64,000 nucleotides of DNA from Struthio camelus (taxonomy: Eukaryota; Chordata; Aves; Struthioniformes; Struthionidae), in NCBI RefSeq assembly GCF_040807025.1, contig NC_090946.1, forward strand, positions 7,420,001 to 7,484,000, in the 5' to 3' direction. This document shows positions 23,201-37,589 of this stretch, one piece after another (positions within the stretch are counted from its first letter, which is position 1; every line of letters begins with the position of its first letter). Made by a program: the position numbers and the translations under genes. Below the pieces are notes generated by a model, which saw nothing but the letters and a program-made list of their open reading frames with translations, made no database searches and was not told where the DNA came from.

Positions 23201-26200
23201 GCCCCGGGTCCCCACCTCCGCGCGTCCCCTGGGAACGTGGAAGCTAACAATGAAACTCACGGGGCTGTTACGGGCCCCAGATAAGGGGCCAGAGCAGCCA
23301 TGAGGCTGTTTCCTTCCCGTCCTTTGCACGGGGAGTAAACACACAGCAGCGAGGGGAAGCAATGGGACCAGTCCCTCACCCACTACCTCTCCCTGTACTG
23401 CCGCACTCACAAACGCCTCTCCAGCCCAGAGAGGGGGACACGCAGGGACACACGCAAGTCCCCCTTCTCCTTCTGGTCCCCAGGGGAGAGTAGAAAGCCT
23501 CTGGGAGGCGAGCCAGCCAAAAGGCTCTCAGCCTGCAGCTCTGCAGGCCCCTCAACGCCGGGGGATCCTCCGGAGTCTTTCCTCGGCCAGCCGAGGCTCT
23601 CTCCACAGCATCAGGCTGCTACCCGCGTTAAGCGGCACGGCTGACCCTCGGAGCACGCTGGAGCCTACCCCGCGCGCAGGCATGTCACTCCTGCCCTGCA
23701 CAGTCGGCACAGCTCCGTCATCGCAGGCAAGAAGTGCCAGCAAGGAGCGAGGCAGGGCCAGAGGGCGCCGACAGTCCGAAGGGGCTCTTCCAGCTCTCCT
23801 CCTCAGGGCCTCTGCCATGAGGACGTGCCACCTACCTCCATTCTTATTCCAGCCATCTTGTCTTCATCGATTCAGGATTAAAGACTAATTACTATGAAGC
23901 AGTGCCAGGTCCAGAGAGGTTAGCGAGAGCTTTCCCCAACTCTGCCCACAGGCACACGCCAGCACAATCGCAGGCTGGAGCACAGCCTTCACCCTCACAG
24001 CTGGCTCACGCGCAAACCCCAAACAGCCACCTCCGCCTTACACCCTCCCAGCTGCAGAGGAGCTGCCCTAAATCCCCCCAGCCTGCCTCCTCTGGGCACA
24101 CACGCCAGCGTTTCGAGACCCGCACGTAGCACAGTCCTTCACCACCTCCTCATGCCAGCTCAGGGCCCGGGCCCTCTTCAGCAGAAGAAACACAGGGAGA
24201 GGAGAGCCCCAGCTGCGCTGTCTGATCCCGCCAACCAACAAGCCGCCTGTGACAGCCCGAAGCCAAGTAAGCTGGATCCCGCAAGGCAGAGGGGGAAATT
24301 CCAGGGATCGTTCTGTGCTTGTGCCCTACCACCCCCCCACTTCCCCAGCCTCTGAAGATGCAACTACAGAGCATTTTTCCAGAGCCAGACCCTGACCATC
24401 TTTGAGGACAGCTACAAGCAAGCCTTTTCATCATGACAGAGGCACTTGCTGACACACCCGTTACTTAAAAACCCCAGCAAGCCAAAAATATTCTGGCTGG
24501 CTTGGTTCAGGGCAAAACAAAAAGCCTAGAGACAAACACACCCAGGGGCAGCTTCTGCCCCCAGGCAGAAAGAGCACCAGAGCATTTCTCCCGCTGCTAT
24601 CAATAAGAGGGGACCCTGGTGACCAACAAAACCATCCAGAAAGCTTCATATCCGATTCACCTGGCCTTATCTTACCTCCCAACTTCCCTCCAACAGGATA
24701 CACCCCTATGCTGAGCCCAGAGGTTTTGCGCTCAAGCGCATCTACAAGAGATGTCCAAGGTACGATGCCTTTGGGGTCTCTTCCCCTTGCTTCTAGGGAG
24801 GCAGGCTATGAGCTGATTTGCCTGCATAGAGCTTCCCACCAAAGCAACCCACAAAAGCCTTCCTGGGTAAACTAAAGGGTCATTAATAGCAAAAAAGCAA
24901 AAAAAAATCCCCCCCCCCCAACACACACACTTTTCACCCTGACCAAGCTGTCCAGAGCTCTTCCACTGGAGGCACCCTTAGCCATAGGGCATTCCCCCTA
25001 GCCCCCCTTCCTCTGTTTCTCACAGGGTTACCTTCCTCCAAGCCGAATCCCTTGCCTGGAAAAATAACTTTGAGGGCCAGACCACAGTTGTAGCCCATCT
25101 AGAGTTCCCACCGCACCATCCTCTGCTGGAGGATGGGAGTTCAAGCCTTGAAGTCTTCTCACCAAGAATGCTTCCCTGCTGGCCAGGGAGGAACCAGGAT
25201 GGAGCCAGCAGCCAGGGAACCATACCCCAGGCCAGGGAGGACGGACAAGATCCTGCAGATAGGACGCAAATAGGAGGCTTGACAGGCAGCACCTGCCACA
25301 GCGAGCAGAGCACCAGCCACCTTGAGCAGGTAGCCCTCCGCTTGGGTCTTCACAAGAGCTGGTCCAGTCTTGAAGGCTGGTCCGCTCTTGAAGGCAGTCC
25401 TGCAACCAAAGCCTTCAGAGGGCTACTACCTGATGGCCCTGGGGTGCCTGTATTTAAACCACTCCCTCAGCACAGGGGATTTTGGACAAAGTCCAGCCCA
25501 AGCACCTCCAAAGCCAGAATCCACCTCCACTACGTTGGCCCAACCTAGCTCTGATGCATGAGGTGCTCCTAACAGCCCTCCGTCACTTGGTGAGAGGGCA
25601 AACGGAGCTGCGTCAGCTCCGACGGCTGTGTTTCAGCACCCCCTTCGCTTTCCTGCTTGTTCGTGTCACACCCCCCCCCAACACCTGTTAAGCACATGGC
25701 AAGGTCCATCACCACAGCAGGACAGCCACTCACAGCCCTCCTGCTGCTGTGAGACATGAGCCACGTCTCTGCAGGCCTCCCGGCAGCTGCGCTTAAGAGC
25801 ACAGGACGGACATGGCCCCTCGCTGGGGTTCAGATCACACAGCTAGATGAGAAGTTGCTGGGACACAAGGAGATCAGGGGTCTCGGGCCAACTAGATGGA
25901 CCTGATAGGCTGAAGGTTGAGAGAACTTGCTCCCACTCCAATACAATCCCCAGCATTTACTAGACAAGAAAAACAGCAAAATCACTCGAGTAATTAGCCT
26001 TGCCCCATCCATTTGAGGGACTCAAAGGAAAGCCAGCTGGCCGGTTGCCCGGCAGAAGGGAACATCAACAGCTCTCAGCTCCAGACCCCTGTCTTCTCTC
26101 AAGAGAGGGCAACAGATTCTCCAGGTTCCAGTTGCATATCCTGATGCACTTAGTAAAAACAGAAAGCCCATCAATAATTCAAGCCCGCAACTGTCCGAGC

Positions 26201-29200
26201 ACTCGCAGTGCATTACACTTGCTTGCGCTGCACGGGTTCATATCCCTCCTAATTCACCACAGGCTCCTGGTCAGTCCAAATTAGCGAAAAAACAAATGAA
26301 CCAACATCTTTGGCATCTTTCCACATCCCTGAGTGCAGAGCCAGGCTCACAAGCAGGCACAAATAAATCCTCAGACCTTACCCTGCCCAAGGGGGCAACG
26401 CTAACCCTAGCCAAGGCACAGAGAACCAGCATGGTAACAGGTAGAGAACTTGCAAGTCCAAGCTTTTCCCAGCCCCATCTTGCATGCTTCCACATTCAGT
26501 TCGGAGGAGCCCAGCAGTCTCATTTGAGCACATCCTCCATCCCCGCAGCAGCACAGAGGGCCCTACTGCACAGAAAGGCCACAGCAAAACCAGAGCAGTT
26601 GATCCAGAAGCTCCCAGGAAAGAGCTCCCAACTCCCCGTTAGGGGGAAAGAAGGCGAGTTTTGACCACACCTATTTCTCACCCACCGCCCCAGCAACGTG
26701 CCCGCATCTCACACCAACAGCTCTGACCGCAGACCAGCCCATTTGGGAGGAACCCACTCGCCTGGACAGGTGCATCTTGGCATGGAGGTTGTGCAAGCCA
26801 GGGGTGGGCTCAGGATCCTGGCCCGCTCTGTCCAAGCCCCACGAGCGCCAGCTCGAGGGGAGGAGGACACCGTCTCCTACCGAGAGGCAGCTACAACCAC
26901 AAGACAATCTCTTAATCCCTCCTTGTGCATCCCTCAGTCCTGATCCTGCTTTGGTTGCTGTCTTCAGCTCCACGACCACCACCCCTCACGGCCCAACGGC
27001 CCTCCCTGAAGGCAGGTTATAGAAAACACATACGATGGACTTCGGACATGCTGGCGCGTGGCCAGACGGCCCTCCCAGCACGGGAAAGGCCTGCTCCTCG
27101 CAGGCGGGTCGGACACCGCCTGGGGCGCCTACCTGCGCTGGCACAACCCCACCCTGACCAGCCAAAAGCCAGGCCCAAACCACCGGGCCCTGGCAAGAGC
27201 TGGATGGGGGAAAACCATGAGGAGCGCCAGCCTTCGGCTGCAGCGGGAGGAGAGCCGCTCTCCTCCGACCGTCAAGCGCAACTAGTCCGACCGGCAGCGG
27301 GACTGCGGTCTGGTCTCTCTCGCCCTCCACCGTGATGAAGGCCACGTACCTAAATTAGGAAAGACTCCCTCCAGAGAGGGAGTTACCTGCGCGGATGCAA
27401 GCAAGGACACAACACCACACCTTATAAGGGAAAGGGCCAGCAGCCAAAGGAGGATGATAAGGAGGGAAGAGATAAGAGCCAGGGTGGGGCCCGCACACCA
27501 GACAGGAGGGGAGGAAGCAGACGCGGCCCCCACTCCCCGGAGAGAGCAGGGGCCCAAGAATGCGCTGATACAGATCAGGGCTGAAGGACAGGTCCGTACA
27601 CAGCCAGCGGTTGGGAAACCACAGCAGGCCATCACCAGGGAAGGGACAGGCACCGCAGCCGGGGGACGCGGCAGGCGCTTGCTTGGCCGAGATCCCTAAA
27701 GCGGTGCCTTCTGCTACCCCAGCGGGTCAAAGAGTCGAGCTCTTCCCTCCATACCCCAACCGGGGCTGTCAGGGCTCCCTCCGAAGAAGGGGAAGTGGCC
27801 AAGCCGGGCTGGCAGGAGCAAGGAACAGCGTGGGGACGGCCACAGAGAGAAAGGCTCGTTGGGCTGGTATGTCAGCAATCCGGCTCCAGGGCAGCTGTCC
27901 TGCCGGGCGCTCAAAGCGGGGGCCTGTGCACACGCGAGGGGCTAGGGGGCCGTGCTGCAGGAGGAGCTCGCTCCCGGCCAGGCAGCGGCGAGCGCTCCAG
28001 GGGGGCCGACAGAGCTGCAAACTCTCCGGCCCAATCCCGCGGCCGGGGAAACACGGGCGGCCGGCAGGAAAGCCGTACCTGCGGAGATGGAGAGACGGAG
28101 AGAGATGGAGAGCCTCCCTCGGCGAGGACAAGCCGCCCTCCCAGCGGGCAGGCGGCCAGGCCACCGCGCTCTAGGCGGAGACACCATCCCCGCTCCCCAA
28201 GCGGGGCCGGGCGCACCCCCTCGTTCCTGCCAGCAGCACCCTAGCAGCCGGGTAGCACCAGGGGGTCCCCACCCCGGGGGAGACGCCAGCCTCCCCTCCC
28301 AGCGGGCACCAGCCCCACTAGTGGTTCACACTCCTAGCCCCCCTCCCCACTGCCCCAGGCACAGGAGTTTCACATGTTGGGAGCCCTTTAGCAGCACAAA
28401 GGCGGCTCTCTCTCCTCTGTGGGAATTTGCAGCTGAGCGGCTCTCCGGGGACAAAGGGATTTCACAGGCACATCCACAGCCGGCCGGCCTCCCTCCCTCC
28501 CCCCGGCGTTCCCGCTTCCTGTCCCAGTAGCGCCAGACCTCAGGGGCGCAGCAACAAACAAACACCAAGTGCCGGATTCCGGGAACGGGGCCAGCGCATT
28601 CCCGGGGCAGGCCGCGCTCCGGCGGCCGGCGGCCTCCCGCTTCACCGGGGCGGCTCCTGGGCGCCCCTGGGGGAGCAGCCTCCCCCCCCCCCCCCAAGCT
28701 CTGCCGCCCCAGCGGGGTTGCGGGGCAACTCGCCATCTCCTCGCCCGGCTGCGGGTGCAGCAGGCGCTTTGGACGAGACAGCCCCTGCGGGACCCCACGG
28801 CGGCATGCCGCAGCCACCTCTCTCCCTCCTGCAGCGTCCCTGGCCTTCACCCCGTCTCTCTCTCTCTCCCCCTCCGCCTCCCACTGCCGGGCTGAACTTT
28901 CCCATTCAGCCGCCCCTCTCCCGCGACGAAAGCAAACATCACCCCGGCGCTGCAGAGATAAGGGCCGTGCTAGCAGAGCCGAGGGAGCAAAGTCCCTCTC
29001 GCTTAAGCCTCCGAGGCCGCAGCGTCACAGGAGCTGCCTCCCGCCAAGCTCAGGCGGGAGGGGACGAGGGTACGGCAGAGGGGGGCGAAGCCCCACCAAA
29101 CCCCGACCCCTCTGCCAAGGGTTCACATCTGCCGCCGGCCGCCCCCAAACCGAGCGGCCACAGCCCCGCGGCCGGCGCTGCCAGTCGTGTTAAGCCTCCC

Positions 29201-32200
29201 TCCGGCGGGCCGCAGGCACAAGCGCCCGCCGCTAGCGGCCACCCGGACGGCCCCTGCCCGTAAGGCCTGCGACGCGGACGACTCTGTGCCAGCCCGGCAC
29301 GCCGGGTTTCACGCCCGCGTTCCTGTCGCGGGGCCCTCGCTCCATCCGCACGTCCCTCTTCCCATCAAAGCCACTTGAGATCATTTCTCCTTTCAGCGCT
29401 CGCGGCCAGGCTAGTACCGGGCCCAGCCCTCAGCTCTGCGCTCCTGGCACCTTCGAGGGCTGGCGGAAGCGCGAAGGCACGGGGGAACCGGGAGCATAGC
29501 GGGACGAACTGGGAATCAAACCAGCAGGCACGTGCGCCAGGTGGGAACCGCACCGCTCGACTCGTCCAGAGAGCACCCAGCCAGGGAACCGAGCCATCAC
29601 GTTTTCCTCCCTCGGGAAGGGTTTAAGCCACCAAGCAAACAGCAGGAAGAGGGCAGGACCGCGCAGGGCCCCCTCCCACCATCCCACTGATCTCCCCATC
29701 CATCCCTGCCCAGACAAAGCAGGATGCTCCAGAGGCGGCTCCTGTCCCGTCCGTCCCCCCCCCACCGCCGAACCCAAACAGGGCGCCTTTTCCTCTCTGC
29801 CCGTCCCTCACCTGAGCCCTCAAGCCAGTCAAGTCACACACCTCGCCTCCCCACGCTGAGCAAACAGGCAGCTGGTGAAGTCATGTTTAGCATGGGAGCG
29901 GCAAGGAGGGAAGTCGCTGAGATTAAGCCGGGAAGCCTTCTCAGCGGGCAGGCGGCCCGAGGGGGCAGCCCAGGAGAAGCAGGGCCCCCTCCCCTCGGTC
30001 ATCCCAGACTCCCTCGGCAGGTAGGGCAGCTGAGTCACAGCACCAGGCACCCAGGGGTGGCGAGGGAGCAGACGGGCCCGCGAAAAACGCCCGCCCCGAT
30101 CGGCATGACCTCATCGGATGCCCCCGCTCTCTAATTGCATGTGCGCGTCTCCGCTCGGAGATGGATTTAGAGGGCCCTGACGAGAGGAATAATGAACGGG
30201 TAAAGGAAAGCCATAGGAGAAGCATCAGGCAAGAGCCAAGGACTGAATCACCCCTGGGGGATGGGAAAAGGGCTGCTGCCCTGTTCCAGGGCTGTAAAGG
30301 GGCAGCGGGAGGTCCCATACGGTGCTCCCGAGGCCCCTCGTCGCACCCGAGCGTACACGCGGGCTGCCACGACCCAGAGCCCACGCAGGACCAACGAGAC
30401 AGCAGGCCAGGCCCACGCTGGGACAGGCAGCGGGACTTCATCCCCTCCCCAGCCTGCTGCTCGAACCCCTTCTCGGCGCCGCTCCCCCCCAACCCCGCTC
30501 GCTGGGGAGCGGCTTCCCAGGCTCCCGCGCAGGCCGAGGGGAAGGAAACCTGCGTTTCCTGCTGAGACGGGAAGTGACATCGTGACTTCCCTTTCCCGTA
30601 AGCTTCTAAACACAACGTCCTGCCAAGCACCGCTCCCACCCTGCACGCAGACGCCCTGGAACCAGGCCGGGAAGGCCAGGCGCAGGCACAGCCAGCCACC
30701 CCCCTCGCCGCCAGCCGGTCCAGGTAGGGCCAAGCAACAGCCACCCCGCCTCGGCCGGCCACGCCAGGGAGGAGGTCAGCGCTGCCCACCCAGGAGACCA
30801 GGTGTCCAGCCAGCTCTCCAAAGGAAGGAGGCAGCCGCACCGTCTCGCTGGGAAGCATCCTACCTCCAGGAAACACACCTGAGGACTTGCCGTCTGCAGT
30901 GGTAGCTCGCTCCTGCCCAGGGCAGGGAGCATCCTGTAAGCAGAGGGTGGAAGAAGCTGGATTCCCACCCCAGGGAGCCTCCCATGGGGACCTAGCTGTG
31001 GCCAGCAGACCCAGAAGATGAGCTTAACGTCCGTCCTCCCTCCCCCTCCAAGGGGGGGAAGGCAAAAGCACTGTGCTCCCTGCACAACATCCGCTCACCA
31101 AAGCCGCGAGCAAGGGTGTGCTGCTTGTCCCCAGCCTCCTCTCACCCATCTCGCCTGCTGGCTTTACACAGCTCTGCGGGACACAAGCATTCAAGCCTGC
31201 CTGCCGGCCAACAGGGAGACACTGGGTTACCCAGCACCGGGGGGTTTCCAAGGCTCAAGGAAGCAGGATGAAGACAGCCGCGGGTAGCCAAGCGCAGCTC
31301 TGCTCGGCAGGCAGTGCCGCAAACAGCCCTCATGCCATCAGGTTGCTTCCCAGCCTCGCTCCCTGGTCCCATCCACCTGCCACGCCGCCACAGCTCTCGC
31401 CTGGCTTGCCCAGGGCTGCTCCTCTCACTGCAAAACAAGGGGGAAAACGGAAAAGGGAAATGGTTTTCTACCCAAGCCAGTTGCTAAAGACAGAAGTAGC
31501 GCACGGACGGAGAGAGAGAGCAGGCTCCCTGCTTGCCAGTGTCCTTTTGGAGGGGAGCTACAGGATCCTGGGAGCTCCCTCCCGCAGGTAAGAGCGTCAA
31601 AGAGAAGACTCTCACAGAGGAGGGATGAGAGTTACAGAGCAGTCCTGGGGCAGGCCTTCCCACATCAGAAAGGATTTCTCCCAGAAACACCCCCAGGCTG
31701 TCCCCCTCCTCCCCTGTCAGATCCTGGCTAGCGCAAAGGACGGACGACACTTCTCTCCCCCCCTCCCCACGGGCCTCGAAGCGAGTCAGCCCGCCCGCAG
31801 CCAGAGGCGGGCAGGGCAAACAGCCGCGCATGCAGCAACATGCTCAGAAGAATGTGTTACCCCACTGGGCAAGGGGCCTGCCAGGAACATGCAAACACGA
31901 CCAGTGACCCACCCTTCTAGGTCGGAAAAACTCGTCTTTGCAGTTCGACACGCTCCCTCCCGCCGATCGCGGCAACCCACACGCACAAGCTGCCCGGCTG
32001 GAGCAGCGCCACTGCCTCCCCCTTCCTACGGGGCCAGCAGGAGAGGTACTGAGAGCGCTGGAGGGGAAGCAGCGGAGAGATCCTGGAGCTATCCTCGGAC
32101 AAGATCAGCCAGAGCACCACGTGAGACAGGGGTGAGAGGAAAACTCAGCTGAGGACAGAGAGACACCTTCCTCCTCCTGGCCAGGGTGGGAATCAGTTCT

Positions 32201-35200
32201 CCATATTCATCTACTCTGAGGCTATCCAACTCCTACACTAGGCCGCTCCACTCCCGAGAGGGAGCCCATCCCCCTCGCTCGCCCCAGGTAATCGCTCTCC
32301 TACCGAGGAGGTGCTCGTGCTGTTGCAAAAGCTGCACGAAACAGGAGAGCAACTCGCCTTGCTGCCTCCTTCCCCTCCCGTGTCCCAGCCGCCTTCCACC
32401 CCACCCCTGGGATCACACAGGCAACCCTTGCCTGCGCTCCCCACTCTCAAGGAAGTGGGGAACGCAGGTAAGACCCACGGAGCTTCCAGCTTTCTCTTGC
32501 TCAAGATGGGCCGGCAGCAGGAAACCAGTGAACTTTGAGCAGCGTTTGTTATAATTGAGGCCAACGCCCAGAGGAATAGGAGCAGTCGGGGTTGGGATGG
32601 AGACATGATAACAGCTCCTGCCCTTGCATGCGTGAACCCAGCAAACTGCCTCCGCCAAAGCCAACCCAGCCAGCGCCTGGTCCGGAACAGCAAGCCCTTG
32701 TACCAGTCCTGGAGTCGCAGCCATTTTAAGCTGGTGCTCAAGAGCTGCGCTGCCCCTCCAGCCGGACTGTAGGTTAGTTGTTCTCAGAGCATGCTCACTC
32801 CCATCTGCTCACCCAGCCCCTCAGGCCTCTGCCCCAGCACCTGCCCTCCCCAAGACCTGGCCTGGCTAATCTGCGGCTCCCAGTGCAGCTCCTCGCTATG
32901 CGATCAGCAGCAGGGCTGAGCGGGCATGTGACAGTGAGCAAGCCGTGTCCTGGCAGCAGGAGAAGCCATCAGAGAGGTCAGCTCCAGTCCCCACACCAGG
33001 GCACAGAGCAGCTACCAGAACTGCTTTCAGAGCTGCCTGTTCCCCCTGCTCCAGAAGGCTCACACGTAACTCCCAGCCCGGCACAGCTTGGGCCGGTCAC
33101 ACCCGGCCTGGACGACCCCTCAGGACTGTTTTGCTAAACATCAGAGGCCAGAGGCAGGATGCTCGTGTGCCTACCAGCTGCGCCGACAGCATTTCTCCAG
33201 CCCCAAAGGCACCCCTGCTTTCTGCCACACAGACAGGCCAGCGCTGTGGTTTCACAACAACTTTAGGCCAGCCTAGCTGGCAAAAGAAATCCTGCCCTCC
33301 CATCAGCTCGAGCACTGGAGCGACGAACCGGATCACTGTTAAGACGGGGGCGGGGGGGTGTGGAAAAAACACTTAGGACCCTGAGCCCCTGCTTGCACAA
33401 GCATTTTTGCAGTGGACAACAGACCAGAGCTCAACAGCGTCAAAGCACCGTGGCCCTGCAGCACAAGGTTATGGGAACAGGAACAAGGTCCCCGATATGA
33501 GCTGCTCCGCAGCAACTGCCCGCTCGTACCCTCCGTCCTCTCCGAGGGAAGCCTCTCCCTTGAAGGCAGAAGAAGCCCGCACAGAGGCTGCCTGCAGAGC
33601 AGCCGAGACTGTCTGTTCCCACCTCCGTCAGCCCAAACTCACGCGTCTGACCCTTCAGCACAGTGAGGACCCAGGGAGAACGGCCCGGACATCCCAGCAC
33701 CTGACCGACGCTGCTCCGGGCTGGTGCGCGCACCAAGGCGGAGAGGATAGGCACCTTTCAAAGGGTTCATCTATCTTGGCACACCGCCTGGCAGCTTGTG
33801 CTACTTAGTCACTGATTTCCACCCCGCCACCCACATCCCGCAGCCACCCTGTCTCACCCCTCTACTCAGTGTGGTTTCGATATGGGGCCACAATGAGGAA
33901 GCGGTAGCACTAGTGGGGAAGCCTCTCTCCACCCCGTTTCCTCTATAGAGGAACGGGGACAGAGAGAAGTACTGAGCACTAGCAGGAGGATCACGTGGCA
34001 CCCGCCACTGCCCTGAACCCCACTCAACATGCTGAGGTCATGTGAAAACACGAGAGAGTTCATTAAGCCACTGGTCAGCTGCCTCCATCAGTCCGTCCCC
34101 ACGGACTAGTTACCAGGCAAGCTAGACCCAGGGACCTGCACACCTATGCTGAACCCACATAGCGCAGCACAAGCATCGGTTTGGGGGGGGGGGGGGAAAG
34201 CAAGGCAGATTAGCAACAGGCACAAGATAAGCAGGAGACCGATTGACTCATGATCCAAAGCTGCAACTATCAGCCTGCTGCTGGGAGTCCCCAGTACACT
34301 AGTTCTGAAAGAACAAGTTTCCTCCAAACAGCCTCTTAGGCCTGTACAAGAACAAAAGCTGAAGAGGAGGTTGTGGCCACCTTGGGAAACTCCAGGACTT
34401 TGGTCTAAAGCCTGCAAAGCCAGTCCCTTTCCAACAGCCTCGTGTTGAGACACATTCTTGCACTGTGTGCCAGAGGACGGTTTCCTCCACCAGCCAAGCC
34501 CTGTGTCGCACACAGAGCTCTGAAGCTGCCTGAATCACCCAACAGGTTTGGTTTTGTCACCTCATCCAGGCAACACCTGCTGCCTTTTATGGACCCAAAC
34601 CAGCCTGGTGCTTCCGCCCCTCACTGTCAACAAGGCAGAAATAAGGAAAAACAACAATAGAGCAGGGATTAAGGGGTTTTTTTAGGCCAGGATAAAAGCT
34701 CTGCATATCCCTCAAGACAGTATCACCACAATCTTGAGTAAGGGCTCTGCGCTTGCCAGTAGTAAAAGGCCAGACAGTTATGATGGGTTGCTGGGAAGAG
34801 AAACCAAGAGATTTAACTAGGACTCTTCCCTAAGGCTACAGGCACCGGTAAACTATTTTGAGGACTCAGCCTTCCAGGCATGATCCAAGCTATGCTACGC
34901 TTCGCTGGGCGTCCTAAACCACCCCAATACAAACACAATGGATCGAGGTTTTATCTCCGTGTCAGAAGTTGAAGGAGGGAGAGAAAACAAGGGACGCTTG
35001 ATTGCAGGCTGGGCTGAAGCATCTGCCTCGGACTCTTAGTCCGTCTTTAGGGAAGGGAGGATCTCGAGGGCTACCGAACCACAAAGATCTGGGCCTGACC
35101 TCAGAGTCAGACGGGAGGAGGCTCGCCCCTCCGCAGCAGCCCAGCGGAGCCCAGCAAAGCCGTCCAGCACGCTCCACTAAACAAGCCACTTTCATCCTCC

Positions 35201-37152
35201 CACCCCTTCCCGGAAGGCTCCTTGCAAAATTCCAACAACTGCTGCACATCGCGAAGGACAGTCATTTGCATGCAACCGAGTCCCAGCCAAGTTCAATCAA
35301 GTGTAAAAAAAACACACTCCTTAAGTGCATGAGTAAACAGTCAGAAACAAGTAAGAGAACCTGCCTCAAGTGCCGAGAGCAGGATGGTACAGACAAGGTA
35401 ACTGGGGAAGCCGAAAACATCCCCCGTTAGGGCTCTTGCTGACATAGCTTTCCACAGCTCTCCTGCTGCACCAGGGAACCCTGCCTCCAGCCGAAAGCTG
35501 GGGCCACAGCAGGCCCCGGGGAGCCGTGACGCACAGAAGCATGCACTGCGGGCAGCAGGAGACAGGAGCGAGCCACCACCAAACACTGCGACTGTCCCCA
35601 GCTGCTCTCTCCTATCTCCCCACATCCAGAGCAGCGCCCCGGAGAAAAAGAGCAAGACACTGAAACAGAAACCTCAGACTCGAGCAGTAAACACCGGGTA
35701 TGCGATTCCCACGGTACCTGGGTCCTGGTGGTGCTGAGCTTCAGTATTTCGCTCCCTGCCAAGCTGAGGACAAGCCTGTTTTCAACTCCACATCAAGTGC
35801 AGGGCAGCCAAGTAACACCACAGGCAGGACAACAGGTAAGAGACCAAGCAGCAGACGGCTGTACTTCACATACCACCACAACGAGCCACGTGCCTAGATG
35901 GTCTCAGATGTGCCCAGACTCTGCCCTCTCGCTTCCCAGCGGCCGGGCAGAAGAGCTCTGTGCAAGGCTGGGTGCCACAGCCCCAAGACAAGGGTGTCCA
36001 ACTCTGCCGCGAGCACGCCACAGACTCTTTCCCAGGGGAAAGGATAATCCCGGCCCTCCAAAAAAAAAGCCCTGCTCACCCCGCCGTCTCAGGAGTCCCT
36101 GCTTTGTCACAGGCTTCGTGCAAGAGCTTGGGCACGGAGCCCTTCCCGGGGAGGGAGGCACCTCCAGGAGATCCACCCCTCTCGCTAACAATCAGAGGAA
36201 GCTTTGTTGTCCGGGCTCCCTCACTCAAAGCCCAGGGGCATAGCGGAGATGCCCAGCATCCCTTCTGCAAGGGAGGCAAGCGTGCCTGTGCCTCTCTCTC
36301 TCACCGCTGTCCGAGGGCCACCCAAACTTGATTGCGTTTACCCCAAGATAAGCCTCTCCTCCGCAACACTCCCAGAGCCCTCACGTTGCAAGAGAAAGGC
36401 AGTATCAGAGAAGGTTATCGACTCCTAGCACAAAAGGCAGCGGACGGTGGGGAGGGAGGAAGCAGATCTCTTGCTAAGTGACAGGGCGGCCAACGGGAGC
36501 TGAAGAAAAACAGCCTGCTGAGCCCGGGGCTCCGGGGAACTGACCGTGGCAGGGCTGTTCCCCACCTGGAAGCGTTTCGGTGTCACCTGCCAGCCAGGCG
36601 GACACGTCTGGTTTTTAAGATCAGAGCTGTTCTATTCAGGGGACCCGCTGCGGGAGAAGAGGGTGTGTGGGGGGGGGGGGTTGTGCTCCACCCCACATAC
36701 TTGACCCTCCCTAGGCACAGAAGTCCCCTTCCCCGCGAGAACAAAGGCGCAGACAACCGAGATAGCGGCAGACAGGCGAGCAAGGCAGATAAGAGAGTTT
36801 CCAGCTCGCCAGGGCGCTCCCCCACCCCCCTGCCCCGCCGGCCCCGAGCCCTCCCACGCAGCTGCCAACGGCGCGGCGCAGCCCCGCCGCCCCCCGCCCA
36901 CGAACGGGCCGGCGCGGCCCCCTCGCTGCCCGCACGGAGCGGGGCGGCGGCAGCCCCGGGGCGCTGGCACACGCGCGCCCTTTGTCTGCGGGCCGGGCAG
37001 CGGCGACACGCGCGACGCTCAGCCCCGCGGGGCCTTTGTGCCCCTCCCTGCCGCCCCCGGCGGCAGCCGGCCCCGCGGCGGCTGCTCCTTCCCCCCACCC
37101 CACCCCCGGCGCTGCCGGCCCCGCTCGCCCCGGCGGCGGCGGCGGGACTTAC
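20299..37152 (-). other. CTNND1: CTNND1 5' introns
   Basis: About 17 kb separates the first coding exon from the promoter exon. The frame is open upstream of the ATG to a possible 3' splice site (ATGTGCAG) at 20417-20418, so the ATG exon probably extends to 20416 as 5' UTR. Additional noncoding exons are likely but none can be fixed from sequence. No transposon, RNA gene or coding exon was recognised. Confidence 0.55.
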
Positions 37153-37420
37153 CGTGGCCGGTCCTCGGAGGAGGGTTGGGGGGGGGGGGGGAAGGAAGGG
37201 GCGGCGCGCTCCGCGGGGTCCCGCCGCGGCGGAGGCGGCGAGGAGACACGGGAGCGGCGGCAGGACCGGGCGGCGGCCCGGGTGCCCCGCCGGGCCGGGG
37301 GGAGCGGAGCCGGGAGCGGGCCGGGGCCGGCAGGGAGGGAGGGAGGGGGCAGCGGGGCCGGGCCGCGCCGTGCGCCCCGCGCCGCTCCCGCACCTAAAAT
37401 GGAAGTTGCTCCGGCGGGGC
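37153..37420 (-). other. CTNND1: CTNND1 first noncoding exon (5' end approximate)
   Basis: A strong donor CCACG|GTAAGT sits at 37153/37152 on the minus strand inside a CpG island, directly below a block of GC boxes. It faces the CTNND1 coding exons with no other minus-strand gene between. The upstream limit is a guess. Confidence 0.6.
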
Positions 37421-37530
37421 GGGGCGGGGCGGGGCCGCGGGGCGGGGCCGCCCCCGCGCACGTCAGCGCGCCGCGAGCCAATGGCCGCCGCCCCCGGCGC
37501 CGCCCGGCCCGCCAATGGCCGCCGCCATTG
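37414..37530 (-). promoter_or_regulatory. CTNND1: CTNND1 core promoter elements
   Basis: Tandem GC boxes (GGGGCGGGGC) fill 37414-37447. ACGTCA, a CRE half-site, lies at 37460-37465. CCAAT boxes lie at 37478-37482 and 37512-37516, and AATGGCGGC (YY1-like, minus strand) at 37521-37529. The arrangement suits a TATA-less CpG promoter driving leftward transcription. Confidence 0.6.
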
Positions 37531-37589
37531 TAAGGGGGTCCCGCCGCGGCGGGGTGGTAACAACGGGGAGGGGGGCGGGGGCTGCCTCA

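Noticed and set aside
28427-29263. 278-codon plus-strand frame in CTNND1 5' intron
   Set aside because: Pro/Ala/Arg-rich composition in GC-rich DNA, overlapped by open frames on the other strand, and no recognisable domain.
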